Source: an archaeon
GTDB lineage: Archaea; Hydrothermarchaeota; Hydrothermarchaeia; Hydrothermarchaeales; JALUUU01
DNA length: 21,601 bases
Assembly: GCA_027021185.1 (NCBI GenBank)
Contig: JALUUU010000262.1
Span: 1 to 21,601, forward strand
Direction: 5' to 3'
Shown here: positions 1 through 6,585 of the stretch, piece by piece
Position numbering within the stretch: position 1 is the stretch's first letter
Layout of the letters: each line of letters opens with the position of its first letter
Made by a program: the position numbers and the translations under genes
The notes under the pieces: model-generated
Database searches by the model: none
What the model saw: the letters and a program-made list of their open reading frames with translations, nothing else
What the model was told of the DNA's origin: nothing

Positions 1-995
1 ACGGCTCTGCGGGTCTGGTTCAGGGTTATGCCTTTCTTCAGGGTGTTCAGGTTCTTCTGCACCCCGCTCTCCGCGCCGTAGAGGATTGCCCAGCACCCCG
101 CCTCTTTAAAGGCTCTGAGGAGCTTCTCGTCCACGGTATTAACCCTGGAGGAGACATACCACGAGAAGTCCAGCCCCCTGCTCTTTATCTCCTTGGCAAT
201 GCGCATGGCCCGGTCATAGTCCCCCGTGAAGGTGTCGTCCAGGAACCTGATCTCCCTGTAGCCCTGCTCAAGGCACAGCTCCAGTTCCTCCATCACGTTC
301 TCAACGCTCCTGTAGCGGATCATTCGCTCCTTCCCTATCTGGAAGCAGTAGATGCATCTGGAGTCGCATCCCCTGGAGGTTATGACCGTAGCCACGGGCT
401 TCTTTTTATATGTTCCGAGGGGCGGCACGTAGAGGTCGGGGTCCTCCAGGAGATTTCTGGCGGGGAAGGGGATGGAGTCCAGGTTCTTTATCAAAGGCAT
501 GGGGGGGTTCCTCTTAACAGCGTCGTTGTCACGGTAAACACAGCCCCGCACCCCTTCCAGGTTCTCTCTCTTCTCCACTCTCCGGGCGATTTCTACGGCT
601 GTGCGCTCTCCCTCTCCGGTAACCGCGGCATCTATCGACCTGCATTCCTCCAGGGCTGTCTCTCCCTTGGCGATGGGGTATGGTCCGCCCACCACCACGT
701 AGGTGTCCTCATCCAGGGACTTCACAGCGGCGGCTGTTTTCTTAGCCTTCTTCCAGAGGGGCGTGTTGGAGTATATCCCCACCATCTCGGGTTTGTACCA
801 GCGCACCCTCTTCATGAGCTCGTCGTGGCCCAGGAAGGAGCCGTCGAAGAACCTCACGTCGTGGCCGTCCTCGAGGAGGCTCGCGGCGACGTATAGAACC
901 CCCAGAGGCTGCCAGTAGTTAACCTGGGAGCGGGCAGTCTTTGTGGGAAAAATATCCTCCGGCAGCCAGGAGGGCATGAGCAGGGCAATCCTCAT
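1..995 (-). CDS. B12-binding-type radical SAM protein (C-terminus missing)
   Basis: The gene runs off the left edge; 331 codons are visible. The N-terminal ~130 residues look like the cobalamin-binding-type domain of the BchE/P-methylase group (COG1032): MRIALLMPSW, then a YVVVGGPYP segment. The DxHxxG cobalamin-ligand motif is not visible, so B12 binding is doubtful. A radical SAM core follows, with the CxxxCxxC cluster motif in RGCDSRCIYCFQ (around 335-370 on the window), which binds a 4Fe-4S cluster and S-adenosylmethionine, and a conserved LDDTF segment after it. The ATG at 995 overlaps the stop of the upstream FAD gene in ATGA, so the two are probably translationally coupled. The substrate cannot be told; methylation, cyclisation or C-C bond chemistry on a lipid or cofactor is typical of the family. 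The family call is firm and the function unknown. Confidence 0.9.
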   Translation of the reverse strand, partial: MRIALLMPSWLPEDIFPTKTARSQVNYWQPLGVLYVAASLLEDGHDVRFFDGSFLGHDELMKRVRWYKPEMVGIYSNTPLWKKAKKTAAAVKSLDEDTYVVVGGPYPIAKGETALEECRSIDAAVTGEGERTAVEIARRVEKRENLEGVRGCVYRDNDAVKRNPPMPLIKNLDSIPFPARNLLEDPDLYVPPLGTYKKKPVATVITSRGCDSRCIYCFQIGKERMIRYRSVENVMEELELCLEQGYREIRFLDDTFTGDYDRAMRIAKEIKSRGLDFSWYVSSRVNTVDEKLLRAFKEAGCWAILYGAESGVQKNLNTLKKGITLNQTRRA

Positions 996-2410
996 TTCCG
1001 GCAAACCTCTTCCAGGTACTCCCTGGAGCTGTTTATCTTCAGGATGTCGTGGCTTTTCCCCAGGAGATTTTCAGCCGCCTTTATCCCGGTGTCAATGGCG
1101 TGGTCCATGTTGTGGTACTTGAACATCCCGGTTCTGCCGATGATTTGTAGGTTTCTGAATCCTTGAAGATAATCGGTTATTTTGGCGTAGCTCTCCTGGT
1201 ACCCCACCTCCAGGAGGGGGTAGGCCTTTTTAACCCTGACTACGAGGGTGTCGAGGACCTCCTCTTTTTTCAGAAATCCGAGGCCCTCCAGATGTTTGAC
1301 TGCCGACTGGGCGAGGTCATGATCCGTGCTCTGCCAGGTTTCGTCCCCCTCGAAGCAGAAGTACTCCGTAACCAGAATCGTCTTCCCCGGTGGGGCCATC
1401 TTGGAGCTCCAGTTCTTTGGTTCATGGATCCTTCCGAAGGGGATGCTCCTCTCCGGGACGTATATCCAGGTGAGATCTGTTACTCTGTCCCGGTCCACCA
1501 TGACAGCCACGATGATGGTGTCCCTGTACCTGAGGCTGTTAGCCGCTTCCAGCACCTCTTGAGGCGCCTCAGGCTGAAGCATCTTAACAAGGGCCGTTAC
1601 GGGAATGCTGGAGATGAATTCCTCGGCCTCAATCACCTTCTCCCCCTCGGGGCCGAGGGTCTCCACGGCCAGGATACGGGAGCCGTTGTGCCTGACTCCC
1701 GTCACCCGTGTATCTGTCAGAACCGCGTTGACCTTATCTATCTCCTCTCTGAGCCTCTCAGGGATCCTACCTATCCCCAGCTCTGGGTAAAGAAATCTCT
1801 CCGCCAGGGTTGCTATTTTCTGGTCCTTTGATTTGTGAAGGGCCTCCTTGATAGCCACCCAGAGGGACAGGCCTTTTATGCGCTGGGCCACCCACTCCTC
1901 GCTTATCCTGTCGCACCTCAGCCCCCATACTTTTTCGCTGTACTCCTTGAAGTAGAGCTCGAACATTTTACGGCCGAAGCGGTTGACCACCCAGTCCTCG
2001 AGGGAGATTATCACGGGTTTCCGGACGCCGTTCTTAACCCTCTCGAGGACGTAGTCTGTGAGGATTTCCACGGTGGCCACAAAACCCATCCCGAAGAGGG
2101 CGTTGAAGGGCTTGAGGGGGTAATCGAAGTACCTTCCTTTGAAGTATATCTTACTGCTCCTGGGGGCTACGATGAACTCCATCCCCATGAGGTCCTTTAC
2201 AAAGGCCTCAAGCTTAGGGTCTTTGGTGAAGAACCTGTGTCCCCCCAGGTCGAAACGGAAGCCGTCGTGGACTATGGTCCTGGAAAGCCCCCCCACGACA
2301 GTGTCTTTTTCACATACGACGAGGTCGATTCCAGCACGGGTTAAGACGTACCCTGCGCTGAGTCCAGCGACTCCCCCTCCCAGCACTACGACCTCGTGTT
2401 TCTCGCTCAT
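992..2410 (-). CDS. FAD-dependent oxidoreductase, UDP-galactopyranose mutase/HemY-like (COG1232)
   Basis: A 472-residue flavoprotein. The N-terminus has the dinucleotide-binding fold VVVLGGGVAGLSAGYVL (GxGxxG at residues ~11-16), followed by GGLSRT and the DLGGHRFFTK motif typical of this amine-oxidase/UDP-galactopyranose mutase-like group. The C-terminal signature IIGRTGMFKYHNMDHAIDTG closes the FAD site. Close relatives often sit in polysaccharide or glycolipid clusters, but relatives also include protoporphyrinogen oxidase and carotenoid desaturase, so the substrate is uncertain. Its stop overlaps the start of the radical SAM gene by 4 bp (ATGA), so the pair may act in one pathway. It begins 39 bp after the DsrH-like gene and has a TATA-like element of its own in that gap. 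Confidence 0.85.
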   Translation of the reverse strand: MSEKHEVVVLGGGVAGLSAGYVLTRAGIDLVVCEKDTVVGGLSRTIVHDGFRFDLGGHRFFTKDPKLEAFVKDLMGMEFIVAPRSSKIYFKGRYFDYPLKPFNALFGMGFVATVEILTDYVLERVKNGVRKPVIISLEDWVVNRFGRKMFELYFKEYSEKVWGLRCDRISEEWVAQRIKGLSLWVAIKEALHKSKDQKIATLAERFLYPELGIGRIPERLREEIDKVNAVLTDTRVTGVRHNGSRILAVETLGPEGEKVIEAEEFISSIPVTALVKMLQPEAPQEVLEAANSLRYRDTIIVAVMVDRDRVTDLTWIYVPERSIPFGRIHEPKNWSSKMAPPGKTILVTEYFCFEGDETWQSTDHDLAQSAVKHLEGLGFLKKEEVLDTLVVRVKKAYPLLEVGYQESYAKITDYLQGFRNLQIIGRTGMFKYHNMDHAIDTGIKAAENLLGKSHDILKINSSREYLEEVCRK

Positions 2411-2437
2411 TTTAACAGTGGCTTAACTCTCCCATGA

Positions 2438-2450
2438 GCAAAAATAAAGC
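2438..2450 (-). promoter_or_regulatory. TATA-like element for the FAD oxidoreductase
   Basis: Read on the minus strand, GCTTTATTTTTGC lies 28-40 bp before the ATG at 2410 and touches the stop codon of the DsrH-like gene. An archaeal start site ~25 bp downstream would give a leader of about 10 nt. Readthrough from the DsrEFH genes is an alternative. Only position and composition support it. Confidence 0.35.
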
Positions 2451-2620
2451 TACCAGCTTATCACCCTGTCACAGGAGAAAATCCGCTGAAGGAGGTCCTC
2501 GTAGTCTACACCGCCTTCGTAGAGTTTAACGGTTTCGACCTCGTTCTCCTCTGCATGCAGGGCTATTATCCTCTCAACTGTTGCGCTGGGTTTTTCCTTA
2601 AGGATGTGAAGAACCTTCAA
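2450..2620 (-). CDS. Short DsrH/TusB-like sulfur-relay protein
   Basis: A 56-residue protein starting at TTG (2620). It begins MKVLHILKEKPSATVERI and ends EDLLQRIFSCDRVISW. The C-terminal (C/F)DxVISW ending and the LHIL opening match the DsrH/TusB family as I know it; archaeal members can be this short, against ~95 residues in E. coli TusB. The TTG overlaps the TGA of the upstream DsrF-like gene (TTGA), so translation is probably coupled, which supports the non-ATG start. The only cysteine (C50) is near the C-terminus, a plausible persulfide carrier, though this is not shown. In the DsrEFH/TusBCD complex this subunit assembles with the E and F subunits to pass sulfur to tRNA thiolation or to sulfur metabolism. 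Its small size makes it easy to miss. Confidence 0.8.
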   Translation of the reverse strand: MKVLHILKEKPSATVERIIALHAEENEVETVKLYEGGVDYEDLLQRIFSCDRVISW

Positions 2621-2895
2621 TAGGGCACCACCACATCGTATTCCAATAGTTTTCGGGATATCTCCTCCAGGGAGATAGTCTCAAGGTTATTCTCGGGGTT
2701 GTTGGAGTACGCCTTTCCCTTCATCATCCCGAGGAGCTCGATGTTCTTGTCCACCGCCTCGGTTCTCTTGAGCACGTTATCCAGGACGATGAGCTCCACG
2801 CGGTCGTCCATGAGGGTGAGGCCCAGGGCTACCCGAACGGCCTCTCCCTGCCGGTATTCATCTGTTGTGTTAACAATAACCCCTATCTTCCTCAT
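2617..2895 (-). CDS. DsrF/TusC-like sulfur-relay protein (DsrE family)
   Basis: A 92-residue DsrE/F-fold protein. The opening RKIGVIVNTTDEYRQGEAVRVALGL is the usual first strand and helix of the family, and VELIVLDNVL is the second strand. It has no cysteine at all, consistent with the TusC/DsrF role as a structural partner rather than the sulfur-carrying subunit. It ends EYDVVVPY. The ATG overlaps the stop of the DsrE-like gene (ATGA), and its own stop overlaps the TTG of the DsrH-like gene, so the three are one translational unit. It could equally be called a generic DsrE-family protein; the F assignment rests on gene order and the missing cysteine. Confidence 0.8.
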   Translation of the reverse strand: MRKIGVIVNTTDEYRQGEAVRVALGLTLMDDRVELIVLDNVLKRTEAVDKNIELLGMMKGKAYSNNPENNLETISLEEISRKLLEYDVVVPY

Positions 2896-3194
2896 AGCAC
2901 TATGTACCTGTCACATTCATGGGCTATAACGGCGTGGTCGAACTGGCTCCCGTGCTTGATGTTCTCGAGGGTTTCGGTGTATCCCTTCTCCCTGTAGCTG
3001 TGATCGCATATTGCCACGCTAATCCCTGCGTCAACGAGGCCCTGGAACTCCTCCTTTTTGAGCAGGTGGGTGCCGTCGTCCATCACAAACAGGGAAATCT
3101 CAATCCCCTCCCTCTCAGCGGCCCGGCAAAGCCCTAGGAGGTGTTTAAGATTCTTGTCTGTATTCACCAGGATGCCCAGTTTCTTTTTGCCCAC
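2892..3194 (-). CDS. DsrE/TusD-like sulfur carrier subunit
   Basis: I place the start at GTG 3194 (VGKKKLGILVNT...), giving 100 residues. The longer in-frame extension to 3488 runs through the end of the upstream membrane protein gene and is not credible. GGTGAG lies 3-5 nt before the GTG, and a TATA element lies ~33 bp upstream, both fitting this start. The protein has the DsrE fold: LGILVNTD, then ISLFVMDDGTHLL. GISVAICDHSYREKG carries C63 at the place where DsrE/TusD has its persulfide-bearing cysteine; C94 is near the end (HECDRYIVL). Known DsrEFH/TusBCD complexes relay sulfane sulfur between a sulfurtransferase and TusE/DsrC or a rhodanese/TusA; no such partner is visible in this window. 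Confidence 0.82.
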   Translation of the reverse strand: MGKKKLGILVNTDKNLKHLLGLCRAAEREGIEISLFVMDDGTHLLKKEEFQGLVDAGISVAICDHSYREKGYTETLENIKHGSQFDHAVIAHECDRYIVL

Positions 3195-3226
3195 TTTCTC
3201 ACCTGGGGAGTGAAATTCTCGGTCAT

Positions 3227-3237
3227 CATATATAAGG
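3227..3237 (-). promoter_or_regulatory. TATA box for the dsrEFH-like operon
   Basis: The minus strand reads CCTTATATATG, a strong archaeal TATA element, just after the stop of the polyferredoxin gene. A start site ~26 bp downstream (about 3206) leaves a ~12-nt leader containing GGTGAG before the GTG. It suggests the sulfur-relay genes are transcribed on their own, although readthrough from upstream is possible. Confidence 0.6.
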
Positions 3238-3238
3238 C

Positions 3239-4609
3239 TCACGTTACCCTCATAACCATGGGCTGATTTATGAGCCAGAAGCTTAGGAGAGCGATGGATA
3301 AGATCAGGGCTGAAACAGCCAGGCAGGCCCTCATCCACCCTTCTTTTCCGAGGCTCCGGGAGGCTTCTTGGGCGATGGACAGCGCCATGAGGAACCCAAT
3401 AATCAGTATCCCAAATTGAAGGGTTCTCACAGAGTCCATGGCCAGGAGGGGTTTCATCTCCATTCCCCTGGTGCCGAAAAGATCCCATCCCAGCCCCAGG
3501 GGATCGCTGAGGAGGGGGATGATGGCGGGGCCCTCCATAAGGAGATGCATAGAGTTATGGGCCATGTGGTAGAATAGGGCGGCCGGGATAAGGGCATAGG
3601 CGAGGGTCTTGAAAGCAGAGAGGGTTCCTATTTGACCGATAGCTCTGCTGATAAGGGATGACACCATGTAGAGGGAGGCAATAGATAGGGCTGCACTCAC
3701 CAGGAGGAAGGCTGTAAAGACAAGGTAGTACGTAGGTTTTTCAAGACTGGCCGCGAAGCCGGTCCAGGAGGATAGCATGGTGCCTCCGTGGAGAAGGGTG
3801 AGGCCCAGGAGCACGGCTATGAAGACGGCCTCATCTGTTTTTGGTTTCCTTATTCTACGAAGCTCTTCGGCGAAAGGTCTGACGAAGACGCTCATGTTGT
3901 CGTAGGGACAAGTCCTGAGACACTCCATGCAGGTTATGCAGGTGACGCTCCTATCCATCCCCCCGGGGTACAGCACCACGGGACAGCCCTCCCCTTTCTC
4001 ATTCCCCCGTATGCAGTCCTTGGTCCTGCATTTACGGCAGGTATCGCGGTCCCTGCTCCGCAGCTCCACAGGAGACACAGAGGAGTAGATCCCCTGGATG
4101 GCCCCTATGAAGCATAGATACTGGCAGAACGCCCTCTTCCTGTAGGCTATGCCCACAGCCAGGGCGATGATGAAAATGGCTATCATCAGGTATGCGGTGT
4201 ATCTGGGGCTGTAGGTTATCGTAACCCCAAGCTCTAGCCATGTGATCACCGCCAGAAAGACGGCCGCAGGATAAAGGTTTTTCAGCTTTCTGGGCCATCT
4301 CAAGGAGCTTTCTGGAAGGCCCATCTTCTTTATCCACGTGACCGTTGCATTCCAGGGACAGAGATAGCACCAGGTCTTCCCCAGGAACAGTATAAGGAAT
4401 ATGATGCCTGTCCACCATATCGTCCAGACCCCGACGGTGGCTATGTTGAGCCGGGGTATCTGGGTCCCATACAGGCCCGCGTACACCAGGAAGAGGTATG
4501 CGGCCAGGATGAGGATCTGAAGGCTGACCTGGGGTATCCGGGACTTAATGAGCCTTCTGGCTGCGGGATTTCTCAGAATATCAAATCTAAGGTAATCTTC
4601 TTCGCTCAT
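3239..4609 (-). CDS. NapH/CcoG-type membrane polyferredoxin (4Fe-4S)
   Basis: A 456-residue integral membrane iron-sulfur protein with about ten hydrophobic segments. Between helices lie the NapH-type motifs WCYLCPW (81-86) and FCQYLCFIGA (161-170); the second has Phe where Pro is usual. A cytoplasmic ferredoxin section follows: CRKCRTKDC (191-199), GCPV (209-211), then CITCMECLRTCPYDN (224-237), enough cysteines for two 4Fe-4S clusters. The second half is a further membrane domain with FYHMAHNSMH (347-355), an HxxHxxxH arrangement inside a predicted helix that could bind haem or metal. Relatives pass electrons between quinones and cytoplasmic or periplasmic redox enzymes. The partner here is not identified; the dsrEFH-like genes directly downstream suggest sulfur chemistry, an inference from position only. 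Confidence 0.85.
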   Translation of the reverse strand: MSEEDYLRFDILRNPAARRLIKSRIPQVSLQILILAAYLFLVYAGLYGTQIPRLNIATVGVWTIWWTGIIFLILFLGKTWCYLCPWNATVTWIKKMGLPESSLRWPRKLKNLYPAAVFLAVITWLELGVTITYSPRYTAYLMIAIFIIALAVGIAYRKRAFCQYLCFIGAIQGIYSSVSPVELRSRDRDTCRKCRTKDCIRGNEKGEGCPVVLYPGGMDRSVTCITCMECLRTCPYDNMSVFVRPFAEELRRIRKPKTDEAVFIAVLLGLTLLHGGTMLSSWTGFAASLEKPTYYLVFTAFLLVSAALSIASLYMVSSLISRAIGQIGTLSAFKTLAYALIPAALFYHMAHNSMHLLMEGPAIIPLLSDPLGLGWDLFGTRGMEMKPLLAMDSVRTLQFGILIIGFLMALSIAQEASRSLGKEGWMRACLAVSALILSIALLSFWLINQPMVMRVT

Positions 4610-4664
4610 GGCAGGTTCAGTTTTTCTCTTGATTTATGACGTTAATAGATTTTTCTAGGCCAGG
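4610..4664. promoter_or_regulatory. Divergent promoter region (polyferredoxin / small membrane protein)
   Basis: This 55-bp AT-rich spacer separates two divergent starts. On the plus strand, GATTTATGAC (4631-4640) lies ~27 bp before the ATG at 4665. The same bases read on the minus strand, GTCATAAATC, lie ~25 bp before the ATG at 4609. One TATA-like element may therefore serve both directions, giving nearly leaderless transcripts. Neither match is strong. Confidence 0.35.
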
Positions 4665-4907
4665 ATGGGAAAAAATCCGTGGATAGCCGCTTTGCTGAAC
4701 TTTCTCACCTACGGAGGTGGTTATCTCTACTCCCGCATTAGGATGAGGCTCGGAGCAGGGCTTCTATTGGTGTTTCTCGTAATGAGCATCGAAACCGTTG
4801 TATCCCCTGGGGAGCATTTCAGCAACCCCTTCGGTACCCATATGTTTAGCATGACCGCCCTTTCCTTGGTTCTGGCCTACGATGTCTTCCGATGCCTCAG
4901 GCAATAA
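4665..4907 (+). CDS. Small two-helix membrane protein (TM2-like)
   Basis: An 80-residue protein opening MGKNPWIAALLNFLTYGGGYLYSRIRMRLG, then a hydrophobic segment GAGLLLVFLVMSIETVV and a second one near the end (MFSMTALSLVLAYDVF). The opening resembles small TM2/DUF5683-type proteins, in which NPWxAxxLNFxxxGxGYLY precedes a helix pair; that similarity is from memory. GGCCAGG just before the ATG is a weak ribosome-binding site. It is convergent with pitA, and their 3' ends overlap by 11 bp. No catalytic residues are seen and the function is unknown. Confidence 0.75.
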   Translation: MGKNPWIAALLNFLTYGGGYLYSRIRMRLGAGLLLVFLVMSIETVVSPGEHFSNPFGTHMFSMTALSLVLAYDVFRCLRQ

Positions 4908-5913
4908 CCGCCGAGATTATCTTGTAGGCAACGATGGATATCCCCGCAGCAATGGGCACTGTCAGGAGCCAGGAGCCTATTATCCTGTAGATTATGGCCA
5001 GGTTTAGGGCTTTTATCCCCCTCGCCATCCCAACACCTATTATGGAGCCGACAACGGTGTGGGTGGTTGAGATGGGCAGGCCGAGATATGAGTTGGCCAG
5101 GATAACACTCGCCCCCGCAAACTCCGCGGAGAATCCCCGGGTGGGGGTGATCTCTGTCACACGCTTCCCCACGGTGTCGATAACTCTGTAGCCCCATGTA
5201 GCCGCCCCCAGCACTATTCCTCCGGCGCCTATGACCAGGAGCATTGAAACGTCGGGCTCAGCTCCCATGGCCTGTGGCCCCTTCACAGAGAGAAGCATGT
5301 AAATCGGCCCAACGGCGTTGGCGACGTCGTTGCTGCCGAAGGCGAAGGCGACGTACATTGCAGAGGCGATCTGCAGATAGCCGAAGACTTTCTCCATCCT
5401 TTTGAGCTTGACCTTCCTCGCTAGGAGGTATCTCTTTATCAGCAGCGTGTATATCATGTAGGCCGTGAAGGCTCCTACGAGGGGTGATAGAACCCAGCTC
5501 ATCACTATCTTCTTCATGATCCCCCACTGGATCTCCCCTCCTCCGCTTATGAGCCCGAAGCCGAGCATTCCCCCCACCGCCGAGTGGGTTGTGGAGACCG
5601 GAAGCCCCCGCCATGTGGCGAAGGTGAGCCATAGGCCGGCGCTTATCAGCGCGGCAAGGGCCCCGGCAACTATTACGTTGGGATCAGAGACATTATCTAT
5701 CCGGACAATGCCTTTTCCGATGGTCTTCGTCACTCCCTTGCCGAAGAAAATCGCTCCGATGGGAATCAGCAGCGATACTATTATTATTGCGCCCTTGAGG
5801 GTTATTGCCCGGCTTCCGACTGATGTGCTCACAGAATTAGCCACGTCGTTGGCGCCCATGTTCCAGGCCATGTATATTCCGACTAAGAAGACAGCGATGA
5901 CGACGGGATCCAA
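4897..5913 (-). CDS. pitA: PitA-family inorganic phosphate permease
   Basis: A 338-residue membrane carrier of the PiT family (SLC20-like), which imports phosphate with H+ or Na+. The two family repeats are complete: GANDVAN at 20-26 with PVSTTH at 105-110, and GSNDVAN at 193-199 with PISTTHTVVGS at 280-290. These hold the phosphate-binding residues. The start is TTG (5913), preceded by GGAGG with a 7-nt spacer; the GGAGG lies inside the last codons of the small membrane ORF just upstream, so translation is probably coupled. It is the last gene of a usp-small ORF-pitA operon opposite the AbrB-PhoU gene, which suggests control by phosphate supply. Sulfate or arsenate transport cannot be excluded. 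Confidence 0.93.
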   Translation of the reverse strand: MDPVVIAVFLVGIYMAWNMGANDVANSVSTSVGSRAITLKGAIIIVSLLIPIGAIFFGKGVTKTIGKGIVRIDNVSDPNVIVAGALAALISAGLWLTFATWRGLPVSTTHSAVGGMLGFGLISGGGEIQWGIMKKIVMSWVLSPLVGAFTAYMIYTLLIKRYLLARKVKLKRMEKVFGYLQIASAMYVAFAFGSNDVANAVGPIYMLLSVKGPQAMGAEPDVSMLLVIGAGGIVLGAATWGYRVIDTVGKRVTEITPTRGFSAEFAGASVILANSYLGLPISTTHTVVGSIIGVGMARGIKALNLAIIYRIIGSWLLTVPIAAGISIVAYKIISAVIA

Positions 5914-5916
5914 GGT

Positions 5917-6102
5917 CTAGCCTCCTATCAGGTATAAAAGCGTGGTGACGAGGGAGAAGGAGGCCCCTAGGGATGTGGCGGCTATCCTCAGCTCGCTCCA
6001 GTCTTTGGTTCTGGGTGAGGCGAGGAGGAGGGCCGAGAACAGTGCGGCTAGGCCTATGCCTGTTACCCAGATTATTGCTATGGCTTCTCTTTGGCTTACT
6101 AT
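5917..6102 (-). CDS. Small two-helix membrane ORF without a canonical start codon
   Basis: Between usp and pitA an open frame of 61 codons runs from just after the usp TAA to TAG at 5917-5919. It encodes a membrane hairpin: AIAIIWVTGIGLAALFSALLL, a polar SPRTKDWSELRI turn, then ATSLGASFSLVTTLLYLIGG. This alternation is typical of real protein, and the space is otherwise unexplained. No ATG, GTG or TTG lies in the frame. The first codon after the usp stop is ATA (6102), preceded at 5 nt by GGTGGTGA, a good archaeal ribosome-binding site. Possible explanations are non-canonical initiation, readthrough of the usp TAA (the frame is the same, so usp would gain a membrane tail), or a base error in the assembly. 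The function is unknown; it may be an accessory peptide of PitA. Confidence 0.5.
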   Translation of the reverse strand: MVSQREAIAIIWVTGIGLAALFSALLLASPRTKDWSELRIAATSLGASFSLVTTLLYLIGG

Positions 6103-6519
6103 TTACTTCACCACCAGCACCGGAATCTTGGATAGATGCACTACCTTGGAAGCCACTCCACCTATGAGCAGCTCGTGAACCTTTCCCTTGCCGTGATGGC
6201 CCAGGACGATGAGCTCATAGCCCTTATCTGCTTCTCTAAGGATCTCCTCCGCCGGGGAGCCTTTCAAAAGCTTCGCCTCTGCTTTCACCCCTTCTTTTTG
6301 AGCTATTGTCTGGGCCTTTCTGAGGTATTTCATCCCGGATTCTTCGGGGCTGCCAAGCTCTTCTTTGAGGAGCTGGATCATGTTCTCCTTGGTCGTGGGC
6401 AGGGTGGGTGTTACGTGGACTATCAGCAGGTTTTCACCGATCTTTTTTGCAAGCCGTGAGGCGTACGCCACTGCACGCTCAGCATTGCTTGATCCGTCGG
6501 TGGCAACGAGGATGGTCAT
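6103..6519 (-). CDS. Universal stress protein (UspA family)
   Basis: A 138-residue single-domain UspA protein: MTILVATDGSSNAERAV at the start, LLIVHVTP as the second strand and IPVLVVK at the end. The ATP-binding loop GHHGKGKVHELLIGG (107-121) keeps the Gx2Gx9G spacing of the MJ0577 type, but the following Ser/Thr is Gly (G121), with a Ser three residues later, so nucleotide binding is likely but not certain. The ATG follows GGTGG at close spacing. It is the first gene of the pitA operon and diverges from the AbrB-PhoU gene, so it probably senses or tunes phosphate or energy status; this is an inference from context. Confidence 0.92.
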   Translation of the reverse strand: MTILVATDGSSNAERAVAYASRLAKKIGENLLIVHVTPTLPTTKENMIQLLKEELGSPEESGMKYLRKAQTIAQKEGVKAEAKLLKGSPAEEILREADKGYELIVLGHHGKGKVHELLIGGVASKVVHLSKIPVLVVK

Positions 6520-6555
6520 CCACCTGTGATATGCTGCAAGGTGAAATAAAGCTTA

Positions 6556-6585
6556 TCTATATAGATGATAGATTCTATATAGATG
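6556..6585. promoter_or_regulatory. Twin 12-bp operator-like repeats in the usp-pitA / phoU promoter
   Basis: TCTATATAGATG occurs twice, at 6556-6567 and 6574-6585, exactly 18 bp apart. Its first ten bases, TCTATATAGA, are a perfect palindrome. The left copy can serve as TATA box in both directions: ~25 bp before the phoU ATG at 6583 (leaderless) and ~25 bp before a start near 6535 for usp. The right copy overlaps the phoU start codon. A dimeric regulator bound here would block both promoters. The AbrB-domain protein encoded next door is the obvious candidate, by inference. Confidence 0.65.

Noticed and set aside
1163..1831. 222-codon plus-strand frame opposite the FAD oxidoreductase
   Set aside because: Antisense to a well-supported flavoprotein gene, with low-complexity translation and no start signals.
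3195..3488. Long version of the DsrE-like protein starting at 3488
   Set aside because: The extra ~98 residues overlap the end of the polyferredoxin gene in another frame and do not resemble the DsrE family; the GTG at 3194 has a ribosome-binding site and a TATA element at the right distances.
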